Shown piece by piece: positions 41,225-53,260 of a DNA stretch of 64,000 bases. Numbering within the stretch: the first letter of the stretch is position 1; each line of letters begins with the position of its first letter. Position numbers and translations under genes: made by a program. This DNA comes from Trichaptum fuscoviolaceum. Its lineage: Eukaryota > Basidiomycota > Agaricomycetes > Hymenochaetales > Trichaptaceae. The stretch lies in contig CAJSYZ010000009.1 of NCBI GenBank assembly GCA_910574455.1, positions 3,799,040 through 3,863,039 of the forward strand, given 5' to 3'. The notes beneath the pieces were generated by a model, which was not told the origin of the DNA, made no database searches, and saw only the letters and a program-made list of their open reading frames with translations.

Positions 41225-42095
41225 GTGTCGCGTCTATCAGTATGGCCCAGGCGGCGCTCCGCCACAGGCCTGACTAGGGGTCGATTTCAGCCCTATCAAC
41301 CACCCAGTGCAGGTCGGAAATTTGACGTGCAGGATCATAGGATACGACGAGTAGCAGAGGCACCCAATGCTCGAAGTGACACCCCGCCCACGTTGGAAGA
41401 AAGGACATCACGGGAGTAAAGGCTATGAAAAGCTTCAGAGTGCGTCCAGTCATTGATTCCGTATCAAAGAACAACGACTTACTATGTATAGCCGTACAGG
41501 CACACATGACTTCGCCCGCAATGCTTCATTTCGCTCAGCCCCACACACTGGCAGTATGCCTCCGGAGCCCAGCTGTGACCGTATTGGACCACCCAAAACC
41601 TCTCCGGCGTAGACAGCAAGTGTGTGCTATATCCGTTATGTTTTGGTAGCTGTTTGAAAAGGACAATCTGATCGTTCTACCGGGATGTTCGAAATGCACA
41701 ACTTACAAGTACGAAAGCTGTAATCTTCGAACAAGGATAAGCGGAATTGGAGCCAGGGATTACGCAGTCTAACGTTCGATATCCGACTCCATCCCAGCGG
41801 TCGATATGTTGAAAGCTCATCCCTTACATTTGCCATGTCTGGCGTAAACAGATGACGGTCAGTATCAGATACATTCGAGCTTTCTTACTGACCATTCGAG
41901 TAATTAATGAGTTGATCTAAGAGAGTGTCATCTTCAACTTTCCTCTCAATCACATTGCGAAGACTCGGGTCAATAACGGCATGGATGACATTCATGTAGC
42001 CAGCTGTCCCATCCTTCCAAGACCCAAACAATGCAAGCGTCAGGCTCGCGAAATCCGGTGCGTTCCAGCGATGCCAGAAGAGTATACTCATTGTC
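41225..42095 (-). pseudogene. Cytochrome P450 relic b
   Basis: On the minus strand RWNAPDFASLTLALFGSWKD and GYMNVIHAVIDPSLRNVIER precede DDTLLDQLINYSNG, which ends at a GTAAG donor at about 41893. This is the region before helix I in basidiomycete CYP63-like P450s (HxNVVxxFIDPIxxxxLxxK...ETLLDHLVN). Upstream exons with the DFQDL motif are missing and no haem-binding FxxGxxxCxG motif is found downstream. Downstream bases match those behind the other relics. Confidence 0.55.
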
Positions 42096-42599
42096 GTCTA
42101 CGTGCTTCGCCATCATCAGGCAGTAGCCTGACGTTGCAAATTTGGCCTCGTGTCGAACAATCGCGTGAGGTAAACGCAGCCGGAATATACTCTAAAAGCG
42201 TATTGCCTCGAGTCCCTGGGGACAAGGGTGATCTCCGAGTCAACCATAGTAATGCAGGCTATCCTAAGGTAGCAAATGGCATACTTAACAATCAGCCTCG
42301 TACAAACCTTCCCCTCATGCTACAACGAGTGCCGGGTCACCTGCCTTGAGTGAAGGACTTGCTACCGACCTATACAGTGCAAGATAGATAAGCCAAAGAA
42401 CAGCATGGAGAGGAGAGCTTCAATCCAGTTGCGGAGATGAACGTTGGATGAACTTGAAGAGCACGGTGGCGTCGGTTTAAACTTGAAGCTCTGGCAAAGT
42501 CGGCGGAAAACGTAAATCCGAATTAGTGACTTCAAGTTGGGACCTATGCAGAAAAGATGGTTCTCGCCTCTCCGCCCACCCTTAACACTCGACTGGGTT

Positions 42600-43260
42600 C
42601 ATTGATTCAATCTTAAATTCCGAAATGGCTATAACCACCAATTACCTGGTTGCCAAAGCAAGGTCTAACGGCATTCTACGTCACTTCGCGCCAGTCTCCT
42701 TATCCCTGCCCTTGTGTTCTCATAATGCACAAAGTGATCGCATGGGTGGCGACTATGCACAGGCCCCAATCTCTTGGTATGTTCCGGAGATCATCCCTTT
42801 AGTCGAACTTCTGCTGCGGCCCAAAATCGCCCGGAGCTTCGAAAAGTTGCGCAGGATCTCCAAGCGGCCACTCGGTCGGTCCAGACAGCAGGATGCAGAT
42901 GCGTGTTGGTGAGTTGAGGGTCACCATCTTTACGTCGACGATGCCGCGGGAAGGAATGTCGGAGCAAGCATCTACAGGCATCCGCATACATATCCAGTAA
43001 AATAAGGCACATTGACAGAGAGAGGGTCTCGGAGAAGAGAGGGACCCGAAGGCACAAAACATCGACAAACGACTACGATCCGTCACGTACGTTTCCCGGA
43101 TTCGAGGATCTAGATGAACGGGCTTCGTCTCTTGAAGACCCAGACCACCTGCCTTCCCTATCGATGAAACGACTAAAGGTCAAATTCAGCCCCATTCTCG
43201 AACCTCCCTCGTCCGATGAGCGACAGCCGCCAGTAGTTGAGGTAAGAAAATCTAACATGC
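42600..43260 (+). other. Possible plus-strand exons, unidentified
   Basis: LLLRPKIARSFEKLRRISKR ends near a GTGAGT donor at 42909. Further on FEDLDERASSLEDPDHLPS and KVKFSPILEPPSSDER end at a GTAAGA donor at 43241. A similar exon start (DLDEQVSRLS) occurs at 41.22 and 51.95 kb. The blocks look coding but could not be joined to a gene. Confidence 0.3.
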
Positions 43261-43499
43261 AAGATCATACAACGCGCGCACGGTCTGGTTCAGTGGAAGT
43301 AGCACAGGCACCCAATGCTCATAGCGACACCTCACGATAGAGATGACATCATCGGAATAAAGGCTGTCAAAAGCTTTAGAGTGCATCCGGTCATTGTTGT
43401 AGCACAGGTGGGTTCCGTTTGCCTCCGAGTCGCACAAGGCATGATCATTGTACAGCATCTCTCCCAGCGATCAGATTTCATCCCTTGTAATTGACATGT

Positions 43500-43935
43500 C
43501 TGGCCATCAGCATTAAATATATTCCAGCTGCTTTTCTCTCTTACCATCCGTGTAATTAATGAGGCGAACTTATAACATGTCTCCTTCCTCAATTTCCTTC
43601 TTCTCAATCACATCGCGATTAATTCGGAGAATGAGGCCGCTGATGACGTTCATATGGCCGGCTATTTCGTCTTTCCCAAAGTCGAACGAGGGCTAGACGC
43701 ACCTTGCTGGGCATCTGCGAACGCCTCCGGGAACTTCACTGCGTGGTCCTCATCGCCCTGTAAACGTCTTGTAGGGTCTAGTGCGGTGGAAAGAGGTGAA
43801 CCAGGCAGGTCATCTGGGACGGCCAGAATGTGGACGCCACTCCGAAGACTCGGAGGAGTTGGTAGCGAGAATGAATCGAGAGATGAGGTCTTGGATGTCG
43901 AGGACATGCCTGGTCTGGGCTTGTTAAACTTGGAC
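43500..43935 (-). pseudogene. Cytochrome P450 relic a
   Basis: On the minus strand VLDIQDLISRFILATNSSE resembles the conserved 'D(F/I)QDLISRFTLDSATEF' segment. It is followed in another frame by FPEAFADAQQGASS, matching 'AFxxAQ', and then by ETCYKFASLI, near where 'LLDHLIN' is expected. Frameshifts and deletions break it. Confidence 0.55.
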
Positions 43936-44533
43936 ATCGCTCTTCGCCGCTTCGCCTCCTCCGTATATCTTCTGCAACGAGAGAGTGATCGCTGGAGTGA
44001 CGGAAAACAAGCCGTTGGGCGGGTACAAGTGGCGGGAACTTGAACTTCAAGGAAGACTCGGAGCTTCCGGCAATCGGTGAAATCCCGGACTTGAACTCCG
44101 ATTCAGACTCCGCGACCCCGCGTACGACACCGTGGGTCCGTGACAGTTCTCTGGACACGACGTCCTTGAAGTTTTGCACGACCATTGCGACCCGGAACTG
44201 CAACATGTTCCCTTCAACAGCCCGCTCGCATAGTGATATTGGGTGGAACAGCTGAGGGCCATTACGTTGGGCGCGATGATGCGGCGGGGACGGAATCATG
44301 TCGGGGCGTTATGTGCTTTCAATGGCTTACTCCTGGTCTGGTGCGATGGTTTGTATTGCTTGCTAACGTCTTAGGACCAGTGTCGCTGGGGGTGCACTAC
44401 ACAGACAAACTAATTCGATTCCGTCAATCTGCTAGCCTTCGCCGTCTCACTTGGGTTCAAATGTGCACGAGAAACTCTGCGGCCATTTGTATGTACAGTA
44501 CATCCGCCAGCGAGCCGCTTTGAAAGCTTTTTA

Positions 44534-44850
44534 TTATATTGATATTGCTGTCATCGACGCGCCGACTTTGTGATGCCTTGAGCCTGCGACGCGAAAGAAG
44601 TAAAATGGCGGAGCTGGGAAGCATGGGTACCCAGTTTTATCATACTTCAGATGAATAACATCATCAACCGGTGCGAATGAATAAGGTAAGTTAGCTTTTT
44701 CCTCTTCAGTAATTGACTCGTTCGAATCAATATGATTCACCTCACTCCGACGCTGCTGCTGACAATCGCTCAAATATATCACACTGAACGTACCTGTAAG
44801 TCAATCTCGCTGTTCATCTACTGCATCGCTTCGTCACCTAAAGGTTGCAG
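44534..44850 (-). other. Small coding-like block below membrane-protein copy III
   Basis: The minus frame reads ITEEEKANLPYSFAPVDDVI and HLKYDKTGYPCFPAPP, with a possible first exon MNSEIDLQ and a CAG acceptor. A related but broken block is at 55.64-55.80 kb (ANLPDSFAAGDDIVHAKY). No family recognised. Confidence 0.35.
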
Positions 44851-46161
44851 AATCTCAAGCCCACATTATCATTCACAAACGTCGTCTCAGGAGTCGTCAT
44901 ACAAAAAAAAATAGTCAACACCATAAAATTGAGTCTATGTAGTGCTTCATGTGCACGATCTGCTAGCGGCGCGTCTGCTATTCAATCCTGAATTAGTTCT
45001 GTAAAGTAACCTTGGTGAATGAAAGGAGGCATACCTAGGTTTCTCTTCATTCACTGCTCCGGCCCTCGATTGCTGCTGGCGATTCCTTGTTCTTCTCTTC
45101 CTCAGCCGGTCGATCATTGCGTGTATCAGCGTCGTCTTCTCTTCCAAACACCTCGGGCTCGTGGTTCGGATCGCTTGGTGTAGAATCTACGAGTTCTGGT
45201 CGTCCTGTTATCGCGGCCAATGGTGAATGTTCGTCGGATGGAGAAGCTTCATCATCTGGCTGCCGTCGGAGTTCCGGCTCAGTGACTGGCTGGCCAGCTT
45301 CCACAGCCACAGATCCGCCTTCTGGTACAGAAGTGTTAACCATACTCCCGTAGCGCGATCCAGATACGCTACCGTGTTCGTTTCGATTTTCGCTTCTCGG
45401 TTGCGAACGTAGAGGGACGTTGCGCTCTGGCGAATGCTCTTCTTCGGCCGAACGGCTTCTCCTAATCTCTACACGTCTTAAAGCCAGTACGGGCCTCGCC
45501 TTCTCATTGAACTCCTCGTAGAGCTCAGGATAACCCCAGAGTCCAAACTTGAGATATCGTTCTAAATCGTTATCGTCGTCACTACGTTTGTCATCAACTT
45601 AGAATGTATATATTGCTCTAAATATGGCCCTTACAATCCGTTCTCCCAGTCGCGAACATCGCTCATAAGTCGCTGCACATAGTTTCCTTCTCCGAACCGC
45701 CTCCGAAGGGAGTCACGATATCGATTCTTTGCTTCCTCGGCTTGTGTTTCTAGATCTGGCACAACCTGAGTTTGTTCTACTGCTTCACACCTATTGTTTT
45801 CTCCTAGCTCGATGTCTGCTGGTCGTTGATTTTGCTGAGAGGATTGGGTACCTATCCTCAAGAAAGAGTGGCTAAAATTCAAAAGGCACTTCTTCACCCT
45901 CAGAACACATTTCTTGATCGAAACTCCAATATGACGGATGAGCTTTGAAAGAAGGTACCGGTCTGTCCAGGCATGAGAATTCCAGTATAGCTCGTAATTC
46001 AGCTGTCCTACACGTTTATCCATCCCGAGTGCCCTTAAAAACACAACGTCAGCTCGAACATGGGCATTGCTAGAGAAAGCGAGATACCAATAGATGTTCC
46101 GGAGCAGATGTAACCGGCCCTTCTTCGTCTTCAAGTTGTCGTGAAATTCTTTAATGGTTGC

Positions 46162-46217
46162 CCCAATCCATCCCATGCCTTTCCCAATCCATCCCATGCC
46201 TTTCCCAATCCATCCCA
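46162..46217 (-). repeat. 21-bp repeat encoding WIGKGMG heptads (copy III)
   Basis: Units code WIGKGMG, WIGKGMG, WIGA; one unit fewer than copies II and IV, with Ile and Gly replacing Phe and Glu. Confidence 0.9.
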
Positions 46218-46975
46218 CGGTCTTTCGAATCCATTTTGTATTTCTAAAGATCCACCTTGCCCACCGGGACTCGTGTTTCAATTGATAGATGAACCAAGCT
46301 GTGACAGACAGTATGCAAATACTATGCAATCCTGTGAAGACGTTTGTAGCGAGCGAAACAAAATGCGGCTACAGTATATTGAGATCACTTGTTTAAAGTG
46401 GAATAGGATATGCAACGTACCTGAACAGACCAATAGGCAAAGAGATTTAGACCAATGACGAAGGCGACAGCGGCCACGATTAGGAAAACCATAGGCGCCT
46501 TATCAAGCCAGAACCGAATCAATATGGGTGTTGCGCGAGGTGAATAATACCTTTGAGAGCAACATCAATTCGAGGGCGAAATGGCGACGGAAATAAGCCA
46601 CCTACACAGAGGATCTACGCCACGTCACGCCCAAGAGGCTGCTCACACCCGAGGAGACGCTGAAAACCAGCGACAGAAACCAAAAGAAGTTCACAACTCC
46701 TCTCAGAGTACTGGACGTTTCTGAGCTGGGCTGCGCATACGTGAATTGTAGTGTGGTCGCTGTCACACTGGAGAAGAAGGTGGCGATCGTCGTGATATTG
46801 ATGTATCGTGTCGTATCCCTCTCCTTTTCGTCGGCAAGGAAAGTAGGTAGGGCTGAAGCCATTTGAGTAAGTAAGGTCCTCATCCAGACCGAAATACGTA
46901 CATTTCTCTCCAAAAGTCTTCAGTTCTTCGGCAACATTCAGCCCATCGCCAACAATGCATCTCCCCGTCATTGCC

Positions 46976-47950
46976 CGGCTGTACGAAAAGGCCGCCTACA
47001 AGTGCCGCCGCTGCCGCATGCAGTAGGCGGCACTTTCTATACAGGACCGCATGCAGTACTAGTAGGCGTAGGCGGTCATTGTACAAAGTGCCGCCTACGG
47101 TCTCGTAAGTGACCGGGGGCAAGAGCCCCGATAATATCTCAGATCTATCGAAGACCAAATAAATGTCACGAGATTATGGTCAGGGTCACTCTTTAGTAAA
47201 TATATTCTCATACAATTTGCTTAAGTCAATATTGGGTGTATTAAGTTAGTTGAAAGTATGATATTAAGTGTTGTTAAGTTAAAATCAGGACAAATATACT
47301 GTGTGACTTGGTGTCCGAGAACAGCCTGAGGGGACAAGCGGACAACTTGAAGGATTACCGAAAACCGGGTAACGGGCATTGACAAGTTTTACGAAGACAT
47401 GTGCCATTTTGGTCTCTATTTCTCGTAGTTAATTATCATTTATTTTATATCTTATTAGTACATTACAATAGACAGTACTGTGATTGTTTTATATCTAAAC
47501 CACTTCTGCTATGCAAGTAATCATATTGTCATATGCAAGATCTACAATTTGATGAGTGGCTGTGGGAAACTGAATGCATGGCTGTGTTTGTACCTGAGTC
47601 TAGTACGCTTTGGGAAGGTTTGGGACCCCGTTGCAACTCTGCATGCGGCTTGACTGCAGTCTTCACCTGTATGCGGCAGTGTATGCGGCAGTTTTGACAG
47701 GTAGGCGGCACTGCATGCGGTAGTTTGACAGGTAGGCGGCACTGCATGCGGTAGTTTTGACAGGTAGGCGGCACTGCATGCGGCAGTTTTGACAGCTGTG
47801 GCACATGCAATGACTTCATTAATTTCTACAGTATTTTATCTTATTTATCATTGGTTCCGTGTCTGCAGTCTTGCATGCGGCAGCGGCGATACTTGTAGGC
47901 GGCTGCATGCGGCAGCGGCGGCACTTGTAGGCGGCCTTTTCGTCAGGCCG
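46976..47950 (-). mobile_element. 975-bp TIR element L (non-autonomous, MULE-like)
   Basis: Ends are CGGCTGTACGAAAAGGCCGC and, inverted, CGGCCTGACGAAAAGGCCGC, each continuing CTACAAGTGCCGCCGCTGCC. It is flanked by the 10-bp duplication CGTCATTGCC (46966-46975, 47951-47960). Inside are repeated TAGGCGGCACTGCATGCGG words, an AT-rich middle and no transposase frame. The long inverted ends and 9-10-bp TSD suggest a Mutator-like element. Orientation is arbitrary but opposite to R. Confidence 0.92.
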
Positions 47951-48637
47951 CGTCATTGCCTTAGCTTCTCCTGGGTTATCTCCAACGTTGATCATTGCCA
48001 ATTCCAAGTTCGGCAAGAGCTCGTTGAGCATATATTCTAGACATCCAATGAATGGTTTGTCTCGAAGTACGCCTATATTGTTGCATTCTTAGTAGTCCTC
48101 AGAAATGAGGCTATCAATTTCTTACCAAAGATTCTAGTCAGTCCATTCTTGAATTACATTATAGATATGGCTCTCAGATACGATTTTGAAACTCACGGAA
48201 AGATAGGTCATCCATTGTGTTACTTTACGAAAGTAGAACGCGTGTTTCTGGTTGTAGAGACTCTTGCGAAATCTGTCGATGGAAAGGAAAAGGCCTCGGA
48301 AAGTGACCATTACATCAAGCATTGACTTTCGTCTACCTGGAAGAATATCTATTACCACTTAATCATGCTAGAAAGAATCTGACTCACCTCCAGGTGTCGC
48401 ATATACCAGACTTTGAAGAGGTTGGGCTAGTGTAAGTAAAGCTTCCCGGAGTGATGTCGAAGCATTAATGACTACTATATCACCCCCGACGGACAAGTAG
48501 TGCGAAATAAGGTGTTCCAACTTCTAAAGTCGTGAAAGGAGGCTTTGCAAAACAAAATTGTGAACATACCTCTTCCCGCATACTATCGCAAACGCTGGAA
48601 CGAAATCAGTGAGCTTCACGTAGAGTCTCGTATATCG

Positions 48638-49636
48638 CGGCCTGACGAAAAGGCCGCCTACAAGTGCCGCCGCTGCCGCATGCAGCCGCCTACAAGTATC
48701 GCCGCTGCCGCATGCATGACTGCAGACACGGAACCAATGATAAATAAGATAAAATACTGTAGAAATAAATGAAGTCATTGCATGTGCCACAGCTGTCCAA
48801 ACTGCCGCATGCAGTGCCGCCTACCTGTCAAAACTGCCGCCTACCTGTCAAAAATGCCGCATGCAAACCCTGGCACAGCCACTGAAGTGCCGCATACACT
48901 ACCGCATACAGGCTTGAAGACTGCAGTCAAGCCGCATGCAGAGTTGCAACGGGGTCCCGAACCTTCCCAAAGCGTACTAGACTCAGGTACAAACACAGCC
49001 ATGCATTCAGTTTCCCACAGCCACTCATCAAATTGTAGATCTTGCATACGACAATAGGATTACTTGCATAGCAGAAGTAGTTTAGATATAAAACAATCAC
49101 AGTACTGTCTATTGTAATGTACTAATAAGATATAAAATAAATGATAATTAACTATGAGAAATAGAGACCAAAATGGCACATGTATAGTATGAAGTCGATG
49201 AGAAGTCTTTGTAAAACTTGTCAATGCCCGTTACCTGGTTTTCGGTAATCCTTCAAGTTGTCCGCTTGTCCCCTCAGGCTGTTCTCGGACACCAAGTCAC
49301 ACAGTATATTTGTCCTGATTTTAACTTAACAACACTTAATATAATACTTTCAACTAACTTAATACACCCAATATTGACTTAAGTAAATTGTATGAGAATA
49401 TATTTACTAAAGAGTGACCCAGACCATAGTCTCGTGACATTTATTTGGTCTTCGATAGATCTGAGATATTACTATCGGGGCTCTTGCCCCCGGTCACTTA
49501 CGAGACCGTAGGCGGCACTTTGTACAATGACCGCCTACGCCTACTACTAGTAGTACTGCATGCGGTCCTGTATAGAAAGTGCCGCCTACTGCATGCGGCA
49601 GCGGCGGCACTTGTAGGCGGCCTTTTCGTACAGCCG
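48638..49636 (+). mobile_element. 999-bp TIR element R, inverted sister of L
   Basis: Colinear with L in reverse complement over its whole length, with small indels in the subterminal repeats. Flanked by the 9-bp duplication CGTATATCG (48629-48637, 49637-49645). It sits in an intron of copy III. Confidence 0.92.
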
Positions 49637-51164
49637 CGTATATCGTCGGACCTACGTCCTGTGCTTCTTGAGCCGTTCCGTGTACTTTATTTCTTCAGGC
49701 CAGGCCCATGTGGACATAGGCGAGTCTGTGGAAGGGAGTACAAGCTCTATGTATTCTTTACAACGCGTTTCGAAGTCCTCTGGGTTCTGCGACGCCAGCC
49801 ATTTCATCGCAGCTTCGAGACATTCAACATTAATGGGTGAAAACATTACCGGCGCACCATGCACTCAACTACTTACATGCTTCTTCGAATGTCATCATTG
49901 CTTCGACGACATTGGCCATCACCATTTCCAAGTCGGAGAAGAAGACATCGTGGATATACGACATACAGTCAGCAAATTTCCCAGAGTTTACGCGACCTAT
50001 CTCTTTGTTGTTAATTATCAAAATACGATGGATAGGCTTCATTTCTACCTCCGATTTCATTGAAATACCCATTCTTCACGTAAGATGATTAGCCCCAGAA
50101 GTAAATCAAAGATCCGGTACTCACCAAAACGCAAAACTGCCATTGCCGCATTTTTTCCTTGAGTTCGCTCTCCTCGGGTACCTTCAAATAAAGGTTGAAG
50201 ACAAGAGTATGAAGAGAGTCAAAGGTATCTTTCACGCCCTTGAATGCCTGGTCGCGTTCTGACCATCATTTTAGGTATTATTGATAGTTTCTACTCCCAG
50301 ATACTACGCACCATGGGCAACCGCTTCCAGAGCTTTCTCCACAAATTGAAAAGGCTCAAGGATTCCTTTTCGTAGCGACTCTGCATTTTCAATAACATTC
50401 TTGTTGCCTCCGACAACACCCAAGTGCGCAATGTAGCATTCAAGCTGATTTTGTCAGTACGGATCATTTCGTGTGGTTGGTACAGGATACGTACCTCCAC
50501 CTGCATCTTCTCACATTCGCTGAAGCAGAATTAGACTCGGTTTCACTGCTTACTTCGAATAGAGTACCGTTTGTGTAAGATGCATCGTTTCCTGTACTCT
50601 GCTATCTTTTCAGGACTCGGCCAGTCTTTGGAGGCAATAAGATTCATCACCATCGGGAATGAAATCATCACTCACTCTCGGGCTCATCATTGCCAACGAC
50701 GTTTCCTGGAGTCGCGTCCGGAATTTCATTGATTTCTCGCTCTTGCGTGTCTTCATGTTGTGTTGAAACTGTGCAACTTTCTTCAGCCGAACCTGTGTAG
50801 AATTTATTCGTTGCCGTCTGTAAACGAGACAGATAAGGCCTACTGATCGATAGATTCACGGTTTGGTGCAGTGTGTCCAAAGATGTCTGCATTCGTTTCA
50901 TGGCATCCTGAAAACCGCCACAGAAAGCACTGAGCGCTTGTAGTTGGGGAGCATCCAAACCTTCTTCTCGGTAATTTAGCGTTGTGCGTCCAAAAAAATG
51001 AGGTCACACACCTATTGGATGGTCTGCGAAATCGCGTCAGTAGTGAGCTCAAGAGCGATAAAGATTGGGACGAACCAGGCATCTTGATGGGGGAGCAGGT
51101 GGGAGCAAGAGGGAAAGGATAGCTATCGGTGCTGGGCCCCTCTAAATAATACACGGCAGTGCAG

Positions 51165-52340
51165 CGCTAATCATGATGTGTCTTTGCAGGAGCCAATTGA
51201 GCGGAAGAATCACCATGGTCGAATGCCGGCGGTCGGTGGGCGCCGTGTTTAATCTGGCCATTTCTCTTCAACACAGCGCCCACATTTGCCTTCCCTTCAA
51301 GTTTGTGTCTTCTGCAACGTTTATTCACCCAAACCTGCCTTTTCGTGGTACCCGATGTATCACAGCCAGTGCAGAAGAGTTTACTCATTGTTGTCTGAGT
51401 GCTTCGCCATCACCAGGCAGTTGCCTGACGTTAAGAACGCGGCCTCATGTCGAGCAATCGTGTCAGGTGACAGCAAACCCGGGATATCCTGGTCGAGCAT
51501 TTTGCCTCGAGTCCTGGGGCGGTGGGCGATGTCCAAATTTACTTGTGTAAAAGTTTGTGTCGACAAAGTAATGCAGACCGCCCGTAGACAGCAGATATAG
51601 TTAACAATGGGCCTCGTGTAAACCTTCCCCTCAAACTACAACGAGTCATGAGAGAGTTGAGTTCAGAACCGACCTATGGACTCCCGACAATGCAAGGTAA
51701 CATGGAGGGGAGAGCGTCAATCAAGTCTGGTATTCAGCGGAGATGAACGTCGCCGGAGGAAGAGCGTGGCGCGGTGGCGTTTCTTTCAAGCTCAGGCTCC
51801 GGTAGTTGACGGAAAGGTAGTTTGCCCGATTTAGACTGCAAGTTCACATCCCGTGCATATTGCCAGTAGAATTGAGCGGTGATGCAGGAATCTACGGCAC
51901 ATACATTGACAAGTGAGTACGACCCACACCCGGATTCTAAGATCTAGATGAACAGGTGTCGCGTCTATCAGTATGGCCCAGGCGGCGCTCCGCCACAGGC
52001 CCGACTAGGGGTCGATTTCAGCCCTATCAACCACCCAGTGCAGGTCGGAAATTTGACGTGCAGGATCATAGGATACGACGAGTAGCAGAGACACCCAATG
52101 CTCGAAATTACACCAATCAGGAAGTCCCGCCTACGTTGGAAGAAAGGACATCATGGGAGTAAAGGCTATGAAAAAACTTCAGAGTGCGTCCAGTCATTGG
52201 CGTATCAAAGAACAACCTCACAGTCACACATGACTTCGCCCGCAATGCTTCATCTCGCTCAGCCCCACGCAGCATGCCTCTGGAGCCCAGCCGTAACCGT
52301 ATTGAACCACCCAAAACCTCTTCGGTATAGACAGTAAGTG
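51165..52340. other. Conserved upstream block of membrane-protein copy III
   Basis: Almost identical to 40.44-41.6 kb, including the DLDEQVSRLSVWPRRRS exon-like block at 51.95 kb. Differences are mostly single bases and short indels. No independent gene is called. Confidence 0.5.
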
Positions 52341-52589
52341 TGTGCTATATCCGTTATGTTTTGGTAGCTGTTAGCAATGAAAAGGACAATCTGATCGTAT
52401 TACCGGGGTGTTCGGAATGTACAAGTACGAAAGCCGTAGTCCGCGAACAAGGATGAGCGGAATTGAAGCCAGGGATTAAGCAGTTTAACGTTCGGTATCC
52501 CTCCCAGCGATCACTATGTTCGAAATTCATTCCCTCAGATGTCTGGCGGAAACAGATGTAGGTCAGCATCAGATATAGGCGAGCTGCTT

Positions 52590-53260
52590 TTCTCGCTTAC
52601 CATTCGTGTAATTAATAAGGTGGTCTAAGAGTATTTCCTTCTCAGACCGACCGGCATTTGCCTTCCTCTTCTCAATCACAGAGCAAATAACGAGTCAATG
52701 AGGGCATTATTGAAGTTCATGTGGCCGGCTGCCCCGTCTTTGCAGAACTAAAACAAGGACCAGAGCTAGCCAAAACGGGCGCGCTTCGCGGGCATCTGCA
52801 AATACCTCTGGGAGGTTTGCGGCATAGTCCTCATCACCCAGGGAACATTTCACGGACCCAATGTTGCGACAACATTTGAAGGAGGCAGGCCATCTGCGAC
52901 GGTCGGAACGCGCACGCCGTGTCCGATGAGAAATTCGGTAGCGGAGTCGAAAGTGAATCGGGAGACGAGGTCTTGGAAGTCGATAGCATTCCCTCCGCGA
53001 AGTTGCTCTTCATGAGCACAATCGCTTCGCTGCATGGCGTCCGAAGGTCTCGAAATGAGAGATCCTATCCTTTGGGAAGAAAGGCGGCGTCATTGAGCAG
53101 TGAAATCTTGGTAGTTGTCACACCCATGAAGCATCTTGGGAGCGCACATACTTCCACATCTCACCATCTGAATTGAAGACACCAACATCAAGTAGTGTTT
53201 TGATGAACATGTCGTCTGCGAGTGTGTGGCTGTAAAGCAGACATTGTTTAAAGCGAGCCT
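52590..53260 (-). pseudogene. Cytochrome P450 relic c
   Basis: The clearest P450 relic. Reading down the minus strand: TLLDVGVFNSDGEMWK then a GTATGT donor; [51 protein letters not shown]; and KEILLDHLINYTNG at a GTAAG donor. These are the C-helix region, the F/G region and the pre-I-helix region of CYP63/CYP5000-type basidiomycete P450s. There are frame changes between blocks (for example two frames over 52.85-53.03 kb), and no I-helix, ExxR or haem-Cys motif was found. It presumably once used a CPR partner at the ER. Confidence 0.7.

Larger units (their letters stand above)
45047..51082 (-). pseudogene. Membrane protein family, copy III, interrupted by two TIR elements
   Basis: Same exon order as copy II: start ATG 51082 (MPGSSQSLSLLSS), stop 45047. 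The first third (49.66-51.08 kb) is nearly identical to copy II. The middle (47.96-48.64 kb) is clearly more diverged (LEHLISHYLSVGGDIVVINA, FLSIDRFRKSLYNQKHAFYF, CLEYMLNELLPNLELAMINV). The membrane exons and tail (45.05-46.9 kb) again match the family. Element R lies in an intron whose donor GTAGGT and acceptor TTCCAG survive. Element L lies inside an exon and destroys it (after EAKAMT). Without L and one TSD the exon reads on into LNVAEELKTFGEKC. I therefore call it a disrupted gene. Confidence 0.7.

Noticed and set aside
42259..42276. CTATCCTAAGGTAGCAAA, resembling the conserved large-subunit rRNA site
   Set aside because: Only about 14 bases resemble it and no flanking rRNA sequence is present; chance match.
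48545..48790. Open frames across the end of element R and the gene (for example 48524-48790 minus)
   Set aside because: They read through the inverted repeat border and are not conserved in the other copies.
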